Shown: one piece after another, positions 43,272-51,694 of the stretch
Position numbering within the stretch: the stretch's first letter is position 1
Layout: every line of letters begins with the position of its first letter
Origin: Niveispirillum sp048066115
GTDB lineage: Bacteria; Pseudomonadota; Alphaproteobacteria; Azospirillales; Azospirillaceae
Assembly: GCF_048066115.1 (NCBI RefSeq)
Contig: NZ_JBLTYX010000016.1
Location: forward strand, 1 to 64,000
Direction: 5' to 3'
Length of the DNA stretch: 64,000 nt
Made by a program: the position numbers and the translations under genes
The notes under the pieces: generated by a model
What the model was told of the DNA's origin: nothing
The model's input: the letters and a program-made list of their open reading frames with translations, nothing else
The model's database searches: none

Positions 43272-43856
43272 ATGCGTCTGGCCCGCACCTTCCTGCTGAC
43301 GACCGCCCTGATGGCTTCAGCCATCGCGGTGCCGGTGCCGGCTTTCGCCCAGCAGCCGGGTTCCATTGCCGCCGCGATTGCAGCACTGCCCGTGCAACTC
43401 CGCTCTGCGGTACAGACCGGCAATGGCGGCCGCGTGCAGGAGCTCATCCAGACATTGTCGGGCGGCAACACGCAGCGTGCCGCCGCACTGGAGATTGTCC
43501 GCAGCACACCGGTCCAGACCAGTGCGCCAACCCAGACGGAAACCGTGGTGACGACCGCTGCCCGTATCTTCGTCAACCCGATCGCCATCCAGACCGCCCA
43601 GACCCAGGTGGCCGGTTATGCAAGCACCGCGGTGCAGGTGGCCCAGGCCACCGGCAACCCGACCGTCGCCACCCAGGCCGTCAGCGTCGCCGAACAGATT
43701 GTGAGCGTCAATCCGGCCCCCGCCGCATCGGTCGCGACCACCGTGACCCAGGTCGTCTCGAACCCCGTCGTCTATCAGACGGCGCCGGCCACCGCCGTGC
43801 AGGCCATAGCCAACTCCTACGGCACGGTGACGAGCCAGACCGCCGGCGGCAGCTGA
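43272..43856 (+). CDS. Secreted Thr/Val/Ala/Gln-rich protein, unknown function
   Basis: 194 aa. A signal peptide ends VPAFAQ|Q (about residue 29). The mature part begins with a helical segment (AAAIAALPVQLRSAVQTGNG, LIQTLSGGNTQRAAALEIV) and continues as a low-complexity Thr/Val/Gln/Ala region (QTQVAGYASTAVQVAQATGN). I do not recognise the family. The ATG at 43272 begins the signal peptide; longer upstream starts would bury it. It follows the broken wza-like gene, suggesting a former exopolysaccharide context. Confidence 0.6.
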   Translation: MRLARTFLLTTALMASAIAVPVPAFAQQPGSIAAAIAALPVQLRSAVQTGNGGRVQELIQTLSGGNTQRAAALEIVRSTPVQTSAPTQTETVVTTAARIFVNPIAIQTAQTQVAGYASTAVQVAQATGNPTVATQAVSVAEQIVSVNPAPAASVATTVTQVVSNPVVYQTAPATAVQAIANSYGTVTSQTAGGS

Positions 43857-44033
43857 TGCCAATGGAACCGCAGAAGCGGGCGGGGCCTGACGGCCAGTTC
43901 CGCCTCTATCGCGGGACGATTGCCGGCCTGGGTCAGGATATCGATCTGGTGACCGGCATCGGCCAGGGCGGTGGCCCAGCCCCGGCCCACACCGGTTTCG
44001 GACGCAGGAATAGGCGGAGAGCAGGATGCGCAT
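43857..44033 (-). pseudogene. 5' fragment of a GT4-type glycosyltransferase, frameshifted
   Basis: Minus-strand frame MRILLSAYSC, then after a one-base shift ETGVGRGWATALADAGHQID and ILTQAGNRPAIEAELA. This is the typical N-terminus of GT4 glycosyltransferases (MRILLSAYSCEP...GVGWxxALxLAxxGHxVxVLT). Only about 60 codons remain before it runs into the neighbouring gene. A remnant. Confidence 0.75.
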
Positions 44034-44035
44034 GC

Positions 44036-44926
44036 CTAGACCCGCCGCAGAAGGAAGGTCAGGTTGGTGGCGGCCAGTTCAGAGGGCGGCAAGTGGGCGA
44101 ATTCGGCATGGAGGCGGATACGGGCCAGCTGTTCCAGTTCCCGCGGACCGCCACCGCTGATCCGCCATGCCAGCCGTTCGAACGGCAGCCCATCCAGCAG
44201 GCGCGCATGATCACCGGGACGCAGGCGGTTCAGCGGGGTGAAGCGGTTGTCGAACCAGCGGTTCCAGGTGGCGCTTGAATAACGCAGGAAATTGAAGCGC
44301 GACAGTTTGGGGTCCGCCAGGGCGTAGAGATCGTCGAGCCGGATCGTCGCCAGGTAGAGGCCGCCCGGCCGCAGACAGCGCGCCGCCTCCTCATGGATCG
44401 CCCGGACCGCCGGCGGTGGCGGATAGATAAGGACCTGGATGCAGGTCACCAGGTCGAACGCACCCGACGGCACCGCGTACGGCACCTGGACCGGCGCATG
44501 GTAGACCATGTCCTCATCCGCCAGCGGATCGGCCCCACCTCTCATGCCAACATCGGGATTGAGGGCTTGCGTATCGATGGCGGCCAGCCGGCGGGCGATC
44601 TCCGGCACCCTATCATGACACAGCAGGCGGGTAATGTCGGTCAGGACCTGGTGTCCCATGCCGTGGCGCCGGAAGGTCAGCGGCAGCACCGGCATCCAGC
44701 CGGCACCGATCTCCAGATGGGCCTTCACATCCGACGCCGCCACACCCCCCACATTGCGCAACAGCGACAGGTGATTGAGCGCCACGGCATGCTTGCTGTC
44801 GACATTGGGCAGGATATCGGACGTCCGCAGGACCGCCCGGGTCTGAAGGCGCTGGTAAAGGCCGGGTCCGAAGGGGATGGCCCCCAGCAGGTGCTGGACC
44901 GCAACCTTGGCCAGGAACCGGATCAT
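44036..44926 (-). CDS. Class I SAM-dependent methyltransferase
   Basis: 296 aa. SAM-binding motif I is HLEIGAGWMPVLPL near residue 70, an acidic strand-2 end is VLTDITRLL, and motif IV region is FDLVTCIQVLIYPPP, with post-motif CLRPGGLYLATIRLDD. The C-terminal part (FNFLRYSSATWNRWFDNRFTPLNRL) is seen in methyltransferases of polysaccharide and glycan loci. Overlaps the upstream chimeric frame by 4 bp. Confidence 0.85.
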   Translation of the reverse strand: MIRFLAKVAVQHLLGAIPFGPGLYQRLQTRAVLRTSDILPNVDSKHAVALNHLSLLRNVGGVAASDVKAHLEIGAGWMPVLPLTFRRHGMGHQVLTDITRLLCHDRVPEIARRLAAIDTQALNPDVGMRGGADPLADEDMVYHAPVQVPYAVPSGAFDLVTCIQVLIYPPPPAVRAIHEEAARCLRPGGLYLATIRLDDLYALADPKLSRFNFLRYSSATWNRWFDNRFTPLNRLRPGDHARLLDGLPFERLAWRISGGGPRELEQLARIRLHAEFAHLPPSELAATNLTFLLRRV

Positions 44927-45576
44927 CGTGCAACCCCTTCATTCACCATGCGGCAATCGACCGGCACCAGGTCGGCGGCCATGACCATGATATCATCGAA
45001 CGCCTGCCACAAATCCCGTTCCTCAGGTTCCCAGGAATGTCCCCAGAGATGCAGCACCCTGCCCTGGCGGCGGGCACGGGCGAACAGCACCGCCATGGCC
45101 GCAAGGCCACCTGCCGACCGTAGATCACCAAGCACCCCCAGGCGGTCAATACCGCCACGGTGGCGCAGCCAGTTTCGCAGCAGGGCCTGATGCAGGGTGC
45201 CGCGCAGCCGGTCCACGAAGCGCGTGCGCTGGTCCTGGCTGAGGATGCTGCGGGCCGCGACCAGACCGGCGGCAGCGGTCACCAGCAACAGATAAAGCCC
45301 GAGGCCGGTCAGCAGGGCGCCCGCAGACGGAGAGGTCGCCCCACCGACCCCTACCAGATCCAGCACGGGCACCAGCAGCAGCAATCCCGCCCCTTCGGCC
45401 AGGGAAACCGCGGCGCCCAGGCCCAGCATGAGCGTCAGATCACGCCGGCCATAGGAGGCGGACAGCAGCGTCAGCAGGCGGCGCAGCGCCGGCAGCGGGA
45501 TGGGCTGCGTTTCCTCTCCATCCCCGTCCCGTCCCCCATGCCACACCCTTCCGCCGTTCCGGCACCGGTCATTCAA
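44923..45576 (-). pseudogene. Chimeric remnant: ABC-exporter N-terminus joined to polysaccharide-deacetylase C-terminus
   Basis: The first 150 residues resemble the start of a peptide-exporting ABC transporter membrane domain (LPALRRLLTLLSASYGRRDL, then SLAEGAGLLLLVPVLDLVGV and ILSQDQRTRFVDRLRGTLHQ). From about residue 167 the sequence switches to the end of a NodB-type polysaccharide deacetylase (RARRQGRVLHLWGHSWEPEE). Neither part can work alone: the exporter has no nucleotide-binding domain and the deacetylase no catalytic domain. The joint is probably a deletion. The exporter half is the type expected as a lasso exporter (D protein), so the cluster may have lost its own. Confidence 0.75.
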
Positions 45577-45816
45577 CAGGCTGCATCCCTGTCCCTCCCG
45601 ACATCACGGGATATCCTGTATCCTCTTTTCCGACAAGGCGTTAGCGGATCATGGTGCCCTCTTCCGCCCTGTCTGTTCCGGACCTTGCCACGCCAGCGGA
45701 CATCCGGCCTGATCCGTTTTCCCATTCGTCTCGAACCGCATTGCGCAGAACTTTTCCATGGTTTGCGTGAATGCCGCCTCTATGCTGTTATCGCGGCCTG
45801 GCGGGCGGGGGATCAG

Positions 45817-46542
45817 GTGGAAGACGGCGAATATGCGCGGCTGGCGGCTGTTGAGGATCGGATGTGGTGGTTCTTTGGCGCCCGCAGCCTGATGACATGG
45901 GCCTTGCGGGATGCCGGGCCGCCGCCGGGGCCGGTGCTTGACGCGGGCTGCGGCACCGGCGGGCTGTTGCAATGGCTGAGGGATGCCATGCCCGACCGGC
46001 TGTGCGTCGGGCTGGACATGGCGCCTGCCGCCCTGCACCACGCCAGGCGACGGGAGGGGGCTTGTCTGGTCGGCGGCTCCGTCAACAATCTGCCCTTCGC
46101 TAATGCCAGTCTGGCCGCCATCATGTCGGCAGATGTCCTCTGCCACCGGAACGTCGATCCGGGTGTCGCCTTGGCCGAAAGCGCGCGCACCCTGATGCCG
46201 GGCGGCGTCCTCATCCTGAACCTGCCAGCCTATGAATGGATGAAATCGACCCACGACCACAGAGTGCATAATATCCGCCGCTTCATCCGCCGCGACATTG
46301 CAGCGCTGCTGGCGCGATCTGGCCTGCTTCTGCGCCGTGCCACCTATTGGAATGCCTTCCTGTTGCCGCTGCTGGTACTCTGGCGCTTGGCGGGGTCCGC
46401 CAAGACCAGCGATGTCAGGCCATATCCCCCGATCATCGACCTTTGCCTGCGGCGACTGTTGGACCTTGAACGCTGGATCATCCGCTATGGTGGCGATTTT
46501 CCCCTGGGCAGCTCGATCCTGGCTGTGGCGGTGAAGCCGTGA
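45817..46542 (+). CDS. Class I SAM-dependent methyltransferase
   Basis: About 241 aa. It starts with EYARLAAVEDRMWWFFGARS, a hallmark of a sugar/lipid-linked methyltransferase group, then motif I VLDAGCGTGGLLQWL, ADVLCHRNVDPGVALAESARTLMPGGVLILN and a C-terminal amphipathic part. The GTG at 45817 is preferred (GGGGGATCAG upstream); no ATG is available in frame. Overlaps the next gene by GTGA, so it is coupled to the GT2 gene; their substrates may be the same lipid-linked sugar. Confidence 0.82.
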   Translation: MEDGEYARLAAVEDRMWWFFGARSLMTWALRDAGPPPGPVLDAGCGTGGLLQWLRDAMPDRLCVGLDMAPAALHHARRREGACLVGGSVNNLPFANASLAAIMSADVLCHRNVDPGVALAESARTLMPGGVLILNLPAYEWMKSTHDHRVHNIRRFIRRDIAALLARSGLLLRRATYWNAFLLPLLVLWRLAGSAKTSDVRPYPPIIDLCLRRLLDLERWIIRYGGDFPLGSSILAVAVKP

Positions 46543-47450
46543 GCGAGCGGTTCGGATTGTCCATCGTCGTGCCCGTCTATAACGGGGCCGCTTCCATCGG
46601 GTTGCTGGTCGAGGCGCTGGCCGGGCTGCCGGTTGCCGGTGGCCTGGAAATCATCCTGGTGAATGACGGCAGTTCCGACGGGTCGCTGGCCGTCTGCACG
46701 GCACTGGCCCGGTATTGTCCGGTGCCGCTGACGATCATCGATCTGGCACGCAATTTCGGTGAGCACAATGCGGTGATGGCCGGGCTGGCCCAGGCGCGCG
46801 GCGAGCATGTGATCACCATGGATGACGACCTCCAGAACCCACCGGAGGAGGTGGTCCGGCTGCATGAGGAGGCCCGCCGGACGGGTCACGACATCATCTA
46901 CACCCATTTCGCGCAGAAGCGGCATGCGCCCTGGCGGAACCTAGGCAGCGGGTTCGCCAACTGGTGTGCCGACCGGCTGCTGGACAAGCCGGCCGGACTG
47001 TACCTGTCCAGTTTCCGGTGCCTGTCAGCCTTCGCTGTGCAGGCCATCCTGGCCTATCGCGGCCCGCATCCGCATGTCGACGGGCTGCTGTTGCAGGTCA
47101 CCAACCGTATCGGCACGCTGCGCGTCGTACATCATGCCCGTGCGGCCGGCCGGTCCAACTACACATTGCGCCGTCTGGCGCGGCTGTGGGTGTCGCTAGT
47201 CATCAATTTCTCCGCAGCGCCGCTGCGTATCGGCATGGTACTGGGCCTGATCTCGGGTATTGCGGGATTGTTGACGGCGTTGGTGGGCGGAGGGCTGCCC
47301 GCGCTGCTGCTGATCCTCGCCGCCGCACAATTCTGTATGCTTGGCCTGATCGGGGAATATGTCGGCCGTTTGGCGGTGGCACTGGGCGGCAAACCACAAT
47401 TCGTCGTGCGCTCCCAACTGCGCAGCCCCGGGCAGCCCCCGTCGGTATGA
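46539..47450 (+). CDS. GT2 glycosyltransferase, polyprenyl-phosphate sugar synthase (DPMS/GtrB/ArnC-like)
   Basis: 303 aa. The GT-A domain has VPVYNGAASIGLLVEAL, LVNDGSSDGS and the metal motif TMDDDLQNPPEE. FGEHNAVMAGLAQARGE is the family's substrate-lipid region. Two C-terminal membrane helices follow (IGMVLGLISGIAGLLTALVG and LLILAAAQFCMLGLIGEYVG). Enzymes of this class load a single sugar onto undecaprenyl phosphate, producing the donor for GT-C membrane glycosyltransferases. Three GT-C-like proteins are encoded in the same island, which is a suggestive match. Confidence 0.88.
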   Translation: MSERFGLSIVVPVYNGAASIGLLVEALAGLPVAGGLEIILVNDGSSDGSLAVCTALARYCPVPLTIIDLARNFGEHNAVMAGLAQARGEHVITMDDDLQNPPEEVVRLHEEARRTGHDIIYTHFAQKRHAPWRNLGSGFANWCADRLLDKPAGLYLSSFRCLSAFAVQAILAYRGPHPHVDGLLLQVTNRIGTLRVVHHARAAGRSNYTLRRLARLWVSLVINFSAAPLRIGMVLGLISGIAGLLTALVGGGLPALLLILAAAQFCMLGLIGEYVGRLAVALGGKPQFVVRSQLRSPGQPPSV

Positions 47451-47484
47451 AGGTCGACCGAAGGGCAATCTTTCATACCGACGG
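47439..47484. terminator. Hairpin between convergent GT2 and DegT genes
   Basis: Perfect 13-bp arms CCGTCGGTATGAA / TTCATACCGACGG with a 20-base loop. The left arm contains the GT2 stop codon. No T-run; probably a bidirectional transcript end. Confidence 0.5.
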
Positions 47485-47486
47485 TA

Positions 47487-48605
47487 TCAAGCCATCGTGC
47501 AACAGGCGGTGACCGCAGCGATCACGCGGGAGACCTGCGGATCCGTCATCTGTGGGAACATCGGCAGCGAGAGGATGGTGGCGGCGGCCCGTTCGGTTTC
47601 CGGCAGGCCGCCGGGTCCCAGCGCAACCCGGTCCCGGTAGGCCGGCTGACTGTGGACCGGGCAGGGATAATGTATGCTGGTCAGCACGCCCCGGTCGCGC
47701 AATCGTGTCTGCACCATGTCGCGTGCCGGATGGGCGACGACATATTGGTGGAACACATGTTCCGTCTCCGGCCGACGCCAGGGCAGGGCCAGTCCGGGTA
47801 CGTCCACCAACCCCGCGTCATAGGCGGCGGCGATGGCGCGCCGTCTTGTATTGTCCGCTTCCAGCCGGGGCAGTCTGACCCGCAATATCGCTGCCTGGAT
47901 CTCGTCCAGACGGCTGTTGTATCCGGGCTGGCGGCTGCTGCGTGTCTCGTCCCAGCCATACTGGCGCAACGCACGCAGCGTTCGGGCCAGCCCGGCATCG
48001 TCCATGGCGATCACACCGCCATCGCCGATGCCACCCAGGTTCTTCGTGGGATAGAGGCTGTAGGCGGCCAGCGCGCCGAAACGCCCGACCGGCCGGCCGG
48101 CGAAGCGGGCGCCGTGAGCTTGGCTGCAATCCTCCAGTACCGCGATGCCGCGGTCGCGGGTGAACTGTTGCAACCGGTCCAGCGCCACCGGCTGGCCATA
48201 AAGATGCACCGGCACCACCACCTTCACCGGGAACAGCCGCAGCGTGGCATCCAGATGGTCCATGTCCATCCCATACCCCCGGTCGATATCGACCAGGACC
48301 GGCCGTGCCCCGGTCTGCTCAATGGCGGCGACGGTGGCCACGGCCGTATGGGACACCGTCGCAACCCAGTCGCCGGCCCCGACACCCAGCGCTTTCAGGC
48401 CCAGTACCAGGGCGTCGGTGCCGCTGGCCACGCCGACGGCACCGTCCGTTCCCAGCCAAGAGGCGAATTCCCGTTCGAAGGCGTCGACCTCCTCGCCCAG
48501 AATGTAGCGGCCGCTGGTCAGCACACGGGCAATGGCCTTGTCGATTTCCGCCCGCATCGCCTGGCAGGCGGCCCCTGGATCGGTTTGCGGGATCGGCAGG
48601 TCCAT
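47487..48605 (-). CDS. DegT/DnrJ/EryC1/StrS sugar aminotransferase
   Basis: 372 aa. PLP enzyme with the internal aldimine Lys in SLYPTKNLGGIGDGG, SGTDALVLGLKALGVG near residue 60, and EDCSQAHGARFAGRPVG. Enzymes of this family transfer an amino group to a 3- or 4-keto NDP-sugar. It lies directly downstream of the NDP-sugar epimerase gene, so the two may make an amino-deoxysugar. The ATG at 48605 has GGGGGAGC upstream. Confidence 0.9.
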   Translation of the reverse strand: MDLPIPQTDPGAACQAMRAEIDKAIARVLTSGRYILGEEVDAFEREFASWLGTDGAVGVASGTDALVLGLKALGVGAGDWVATVSHTAVATVAAIEQTGARPVLVDIDRGYGMDMDHLDATLRLFPVKVVVPVHLYGQPVALDRLQQFTRDRGIAVLEDCSQAHGARFAGRPVGRFGALAAYSLYPTKNLGGIGDGGVIAMDDAGLARTLRALRQYGWDETRSSRQPGYNSRLDEIQAAILRVRLPRLEADNTRRRAIAAAYDAGLVDVPGLALPWRRPETEHVFHQYVVAHPARDMVQTRLRDRGVLTSIHYPCPVHSQPAYRDRVALGPGGLPETERAAATILSLPMFPQMTDPQVSRVIAAVTACCTMA

Positions 48606-48618
48606 GGTGCTCCCCCGC

Positions 48619-49632
48619 TCAGACATATCCGGCATGGTGGCTGCGGAAATAGTCGAGGCTGCGCCGCAACCCGACCTCCAGCGGGACCGACGGGGTCCAG
48701 CCCGTCGCCGCACGGAACGCGCCGTCGTCAGCCTGGTAGTCGCCGATATGGATACGGGCCTGCTCGGGGGGGAAATCGGCTTCCATGAGGTTGCCGGACC
48801 CGTTGGCGGAGATCAGGAGACCCGCCAGCTCGGCCAGACTGATCGCCCGATCCCCGCCGATATTGAAGACCCCGCCCTCCACAGCCGGATTGTCGGCCGC
48901 CATCAGCAGGGCATCGACGCAATCATCGACATAGGTGAAGTCACGCAATTGCGCACCGCCCCAGACCGCCAGCGGATGACCCTCCAGCACCAGCCTTATC
49001 CAAAGTCCAAGGAAGGTCTGGTGGGCATCCCTGATGCGCATGCGCGGGCCGTAGGTGTTGGTCAGGCGCAGCACAATTGTGCGCAACCCGTACACGCGAT
49101 GATAGAGCCGATGATACCATTCGGCCGCCATCTTGTTGATGCCATTGATGTCGACGGGATGTGGCGGATGCTTTTCATCAACGGGCAGGCTGTCGGGCCG
49201 ACCATAAATCTGGCGGGTCGAGGAATAGACCAGTTTGACGCCGGGATTGTGGAGGCGGCAGGCCTCCAGCAACCGCAACTGCCCAGCACAATTGATATCC
49301 AGGTCGGTGAACGGATCGACCATGGATTCCAGGTGCGAGGTTTGGCCGGCAAGATTGAAGATGATCTCGCAATCCCGGACCAGATGATCGAGATGGCCGG
49401 CATGGCGCAGGTCGGCGATTTCAACGCGCAGACGATCCTCGATCCCGGCGATGTTGAGCGGGTTGGCCCCATGGGACGGCGTCAGATTGTCCAGGATCGT
49501 GACATTGGCGGCAAGATCGGCCAGCCGGTGCGCCAGGGTCGATCCGATGAAACCCATGCCCCCGGTGATCAGGACCTTGCGTCCCGCCCATCGGGTCGTG
49601 GCTGCGGCCGGTGTCACTACACGCCCCCTCAT
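48619..49632 (-). CDS. NDP-sugar epimerase/dehydratase (extended SDR)
   Basis: 337 aa. NAD-binding GGMGFIG near residue 22, YSSTRQIYGRPDSL, and LRDFTYVDDCVDALLMA are standard extended-SDR blocks. At the usual YxxxK site the sequence is DINGINKMAAEWYH: the Lys is present but the Tyr is replaced. I have seen this NGINK variant as a subgroup in which the proton relay must differ. Operon with the DegT aminotransferase (13-bp gap). Confidence 0.85.
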   Translation of the reverse strand: MRGRVVTPAAATTRWAGRKVLITGGMGFIGSTLAHRLADLAANVTILDNLTPSHGANPLNIAGIEDRLRVEIADLRHAGHLDHLVRDCEIIFNLAGQTSHLESMVDPFTDLDINCAGQLRLLEACRLHNPGVKLVYSSTRQIYGRPDSLPVDEKHPPHPVDINGINKMAAEWYHRLYHRVYGLRTIVLRLTNTYGPRMRIRDAHQTFLGLWIRLVLEGHPLAVWGGAQLRDFTYVDDCVDALLMAADNPAVEGGVFNIGGDRAISLAELAGLLISANGSGNLMEADFPPEQARIHIGDYQADDGAFRAATGWTPSVPLEVGLRRSLDYFRSHHAGYV

Positions 49633-49827
49633 GAACCAGAAATCCCGTCCCCTCCGGCAACAGGGGCGCAACTTGCCACAACCCCGCCGGCCATTGTACC
49701 ATATTCCGGCATGGATCATGATGTGGTGGTCCGCACGGACGATGCTTTCCAGGATGAAGCCTGACGAGATGCACAGGGGACGTTTCATGCCGACAACGGC
49801 ACCGCCCCGGGCAAGGGCCGTCCTCCG

Positions 49828-50601
49828 ATGACCGATGCAGGGGATGTGCTGACCCGTGTCGTTGCCGGCCGTACCGTGGCTGACAGCCTTCAACAGGCCG
49901 TGGCCGTGGGCGCCCTGCGTCCGCTGGATGAGGGTACCTGGCTGCGTCCCGATACCGATGGCACGCCGTCCGATTGGGTCCGGGAACATCGTGATGCCAG
50001 CCGGCATTGCCGCTTCTACATGGGCGTCATGTTCAATCACGTCTATGGCAAGCGTCAGGTGCCGGCCGGCTGCGCCACCTGCTTCAAGGTGAAGGTGGTG
50101 CCACGCAACCTGCGGGAGCTTGTGGCCCTGCGCGATGTCGGCCACGATCTGCCATATACGTACAAGTGCGGGCTGGATGCCGGGACCGCCCATACGTCCG
50201 GTCTCTATGGCGGCTATTTCTACGTGCATGGGCTGGATGCGGCGCGTGACGCCCATCGCGTGGTCCGGGAAGCGGTGGACGGGCATTCCGGGCTGGGCAC
50301 CGACGTGACGGTGTTCATCAAGCGCGGCTGCACGGAGTATGAGATCCATTGCGGGCCTTCCGATCGCTTCACCTTCCAACCGGAACAGGCCGAACTGGAG
50401 GCGGCGGTCTTCGTCCATATACGCCTGGAACCATCGAAGCCGTACAGCCGCATCCGGGTGCAGCAGACCCTGGCCCATTGGATCAGGGAAGCCTATCGCC
50501 TTGGAGACGACAGCTATCTGGACTTCACCGGAGGGCGCCGGCTCTATCCCGCTGCCGTCCGGTACGACGCGCAACATTCATCAGAGGGCGGGGTGTCATG
50601 A
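49828..50601 (+). CDS. Cys-rich protein of unknown family heading the lasso operon
   Basis: 257 aa. Six cysteines: Cys61 (RHCRFY), Cys82 and Cys85 (GCATCFKVKVVP), Cys114 (YKCG), Cys168 and Cys175 (GCTEYEIHC). The CxxC and the spaced others suggest a metal site or Fe-S cluster. No signal peptide or membrane segment. It overlaps the B2 gene start by 4 bp (ATGA), so it is made together with lasso enzymes. I do not recognise the family. It could be a tailoring enzyme or an accessory of leader processing. Confidence 0.6.
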   Translation: MTDAGDVLTRVVAGRTVADSLQQAVAVGALRPLDEGTWLRPDTDGTPSDWVREHRDASRHCRFYMGVMFNHVYGKRQVPAGCATCFKVKVVPRNLRELVALRDVGHDLPYTYKCGLDAGTAHTSGLYGGYFYVHGLDAARDAHRVVREAVDGHSGLGTDVTVFIKRGCTEYEIHCGPSDRFTFQPEQAELEAAVFVHIRLEPSKPYSRIRVQQTLAHWIREAYRLGDDSYLDFTGGRRLYPAAVRYDAQHSSEGGVS

Positions 50602-51047
50602 GGGCCGGGTGGTTCCGTCGCGGCCTGGCCCTGCCGGCGGCCGAACGGCGGCTGGCCGTCGAGGCGTTCATCCTGCTGGCGGTCAGCCGTGTCATGCTGG
50701 CCCTGCTGCCCTTCCGGGTGGCCATGGACTGGCTGGGCCTGCGGTTGGTGCACGGGGCCGGGCCGGGGGAAGAGGGGAACGTGCCGGCACCCGTCGTTCC
50801 CCTGGTCGGGGAGGCGGTATGCCGTGCCGCCGCCATCGCGCCGTTCCGGGCCGTTTGCCTGCAGCAGGCGGTGACGGCCGCCCTCATGCTGCGCCGTCGC
50901 GGCCATGCGACCGAAGTCCATTTCGGTGTGGCGAAAGACGGGAACGGGAACATGATCGCGCATGCCTGGAGCCGGTGCCAGGGCCGGCTGGTCACCGGCG
51001 GGCGGCAGATGCCCCAATACCAACCGATTTCGGTGTTCGTCACATGA
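50598..51047 (+). CDS. Lasso peptide B2 protein (transglutaminase-like leader peptidase)
   Basis: 149 aa. The fold is the cysteine-protease/transglutaminase type that removes the leader before ring closure. Catalytic Cys87 is in FRAVCLQQAVTAALMLRRRG, the usual C-L-x-x-[SA] helix start, and His122 is in AHAWSRC. The third residue (Asp) is not obvious in the short C-terminus. ATGA overlaps on both sides couple it to the unknown protein upstream and to the oxygenase downstream. Confidence 0.88.
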   Translation: MRAGWFRRGLALPAAERRLAVEAFILLAVSRVMLALLPFRVAMDWLGLRLVHGAGPGEEGNVPAPVVPLVGEAVCRAAAIAPFRAVCLQQAVTAALMLRRRGHATEVHFGVAKDGNGNMIAHAWSRCQGRLVTGGRQMPQYQPISVFVT

Positions 51048-51670
51048 CCTCCTCCTCTCCCGCAATGGAACAGCCGGCCGGGACGGGCCGGATGTTGCCG
51101 CATCATACGCAGACGGACTGGCTGCCTGCGGCGATGGCGGACGATCTGCTGGAATATGCCATCGCGAACGAGGGGCGGTTCCGGTCGGGTTCGATCCTGT
51201 ACAACGGCGAGGTGGTGGTGGACGAGGCCATCCGGCAGGTATCGGTCCTGGACCATCTGGGGCCGTTCCAGGATCGTGTGGCGGCGGCCGCGCTGGCCGC
51301 CAAGCCCATGCTGGAGACGCTGTTCGGACTGCCGCCCTTCAAAGCCAGCCAGGTCGAAATTGAAATGGCGGCCCATGGCGACGGGGCCCATTTCCAACAG
51401 CATATCGACACGTTCGTTGTGGTGCACAACCGACCCAATCCCCGTGTCCTGACCCTTGTCCTCTATCTGCACCGCCGGCCGCGGGTCTTCACCGGCGGCG
51501 CCCTGCGCTTCCATGCCTTGGGCGGCACCGCCTCGCGGGACATCGCGCCCGACCACAACCGGCTGGCGGCCTTCCCGTCCATCGCCCCGCACTCGGTGCA
51601 GCTCCTGACCTGTCCAAGCAATGCTTTCGCCGACCGGCGGTTCGCCGTAAACATGTGGATACATCGGTGA
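51044..51670 (+). CDS. 2OG-Fe(II) oxygenase in the lasso operon
   Basis: 208 aa. A prolyl-4-hydroxylase-type double-stranded beta-helix: Fe ligands His120 and Asp122 (HID in HFQQHIDTF), distal His183 (APHSVQLL), and Arg198/199 to bind 2-oxoglutarate (ADRRFAVNMW). RVLTLVLYLHRRPRVFTGGAL matches the R..L..YL....W..GGEL strand of hydroxylases. It is translationally coupled to B2. Probable role is hydroxylation of the precursor or core; the core has Asp, Ser, Thr, Val as possible sites. Such an enzyme is not part of the standard lasso set. Confidence 0.85.
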   Translation: MTSSSPAMEQPAGTGRMLPHHTQTDWLPAAMADDLLEYAIANEGRFRSGSILYNGEVVVDEAIRQVSVLDHLGPFQDRVAAAALAAKPMLETLFGLPPFKASQVEIEMAAHGDGAHFQQHIDTFVVVHNRPNPRVLTLVLYLHRRPRVFTGGALRFHALGGTASRDIAPDHNRLAAFPSIAPHSVQLLTCPSNAFADRRFAVNMWIHR

Positions 51671-51694
51671 GCGCCTGCTGATACATACAAAGGC

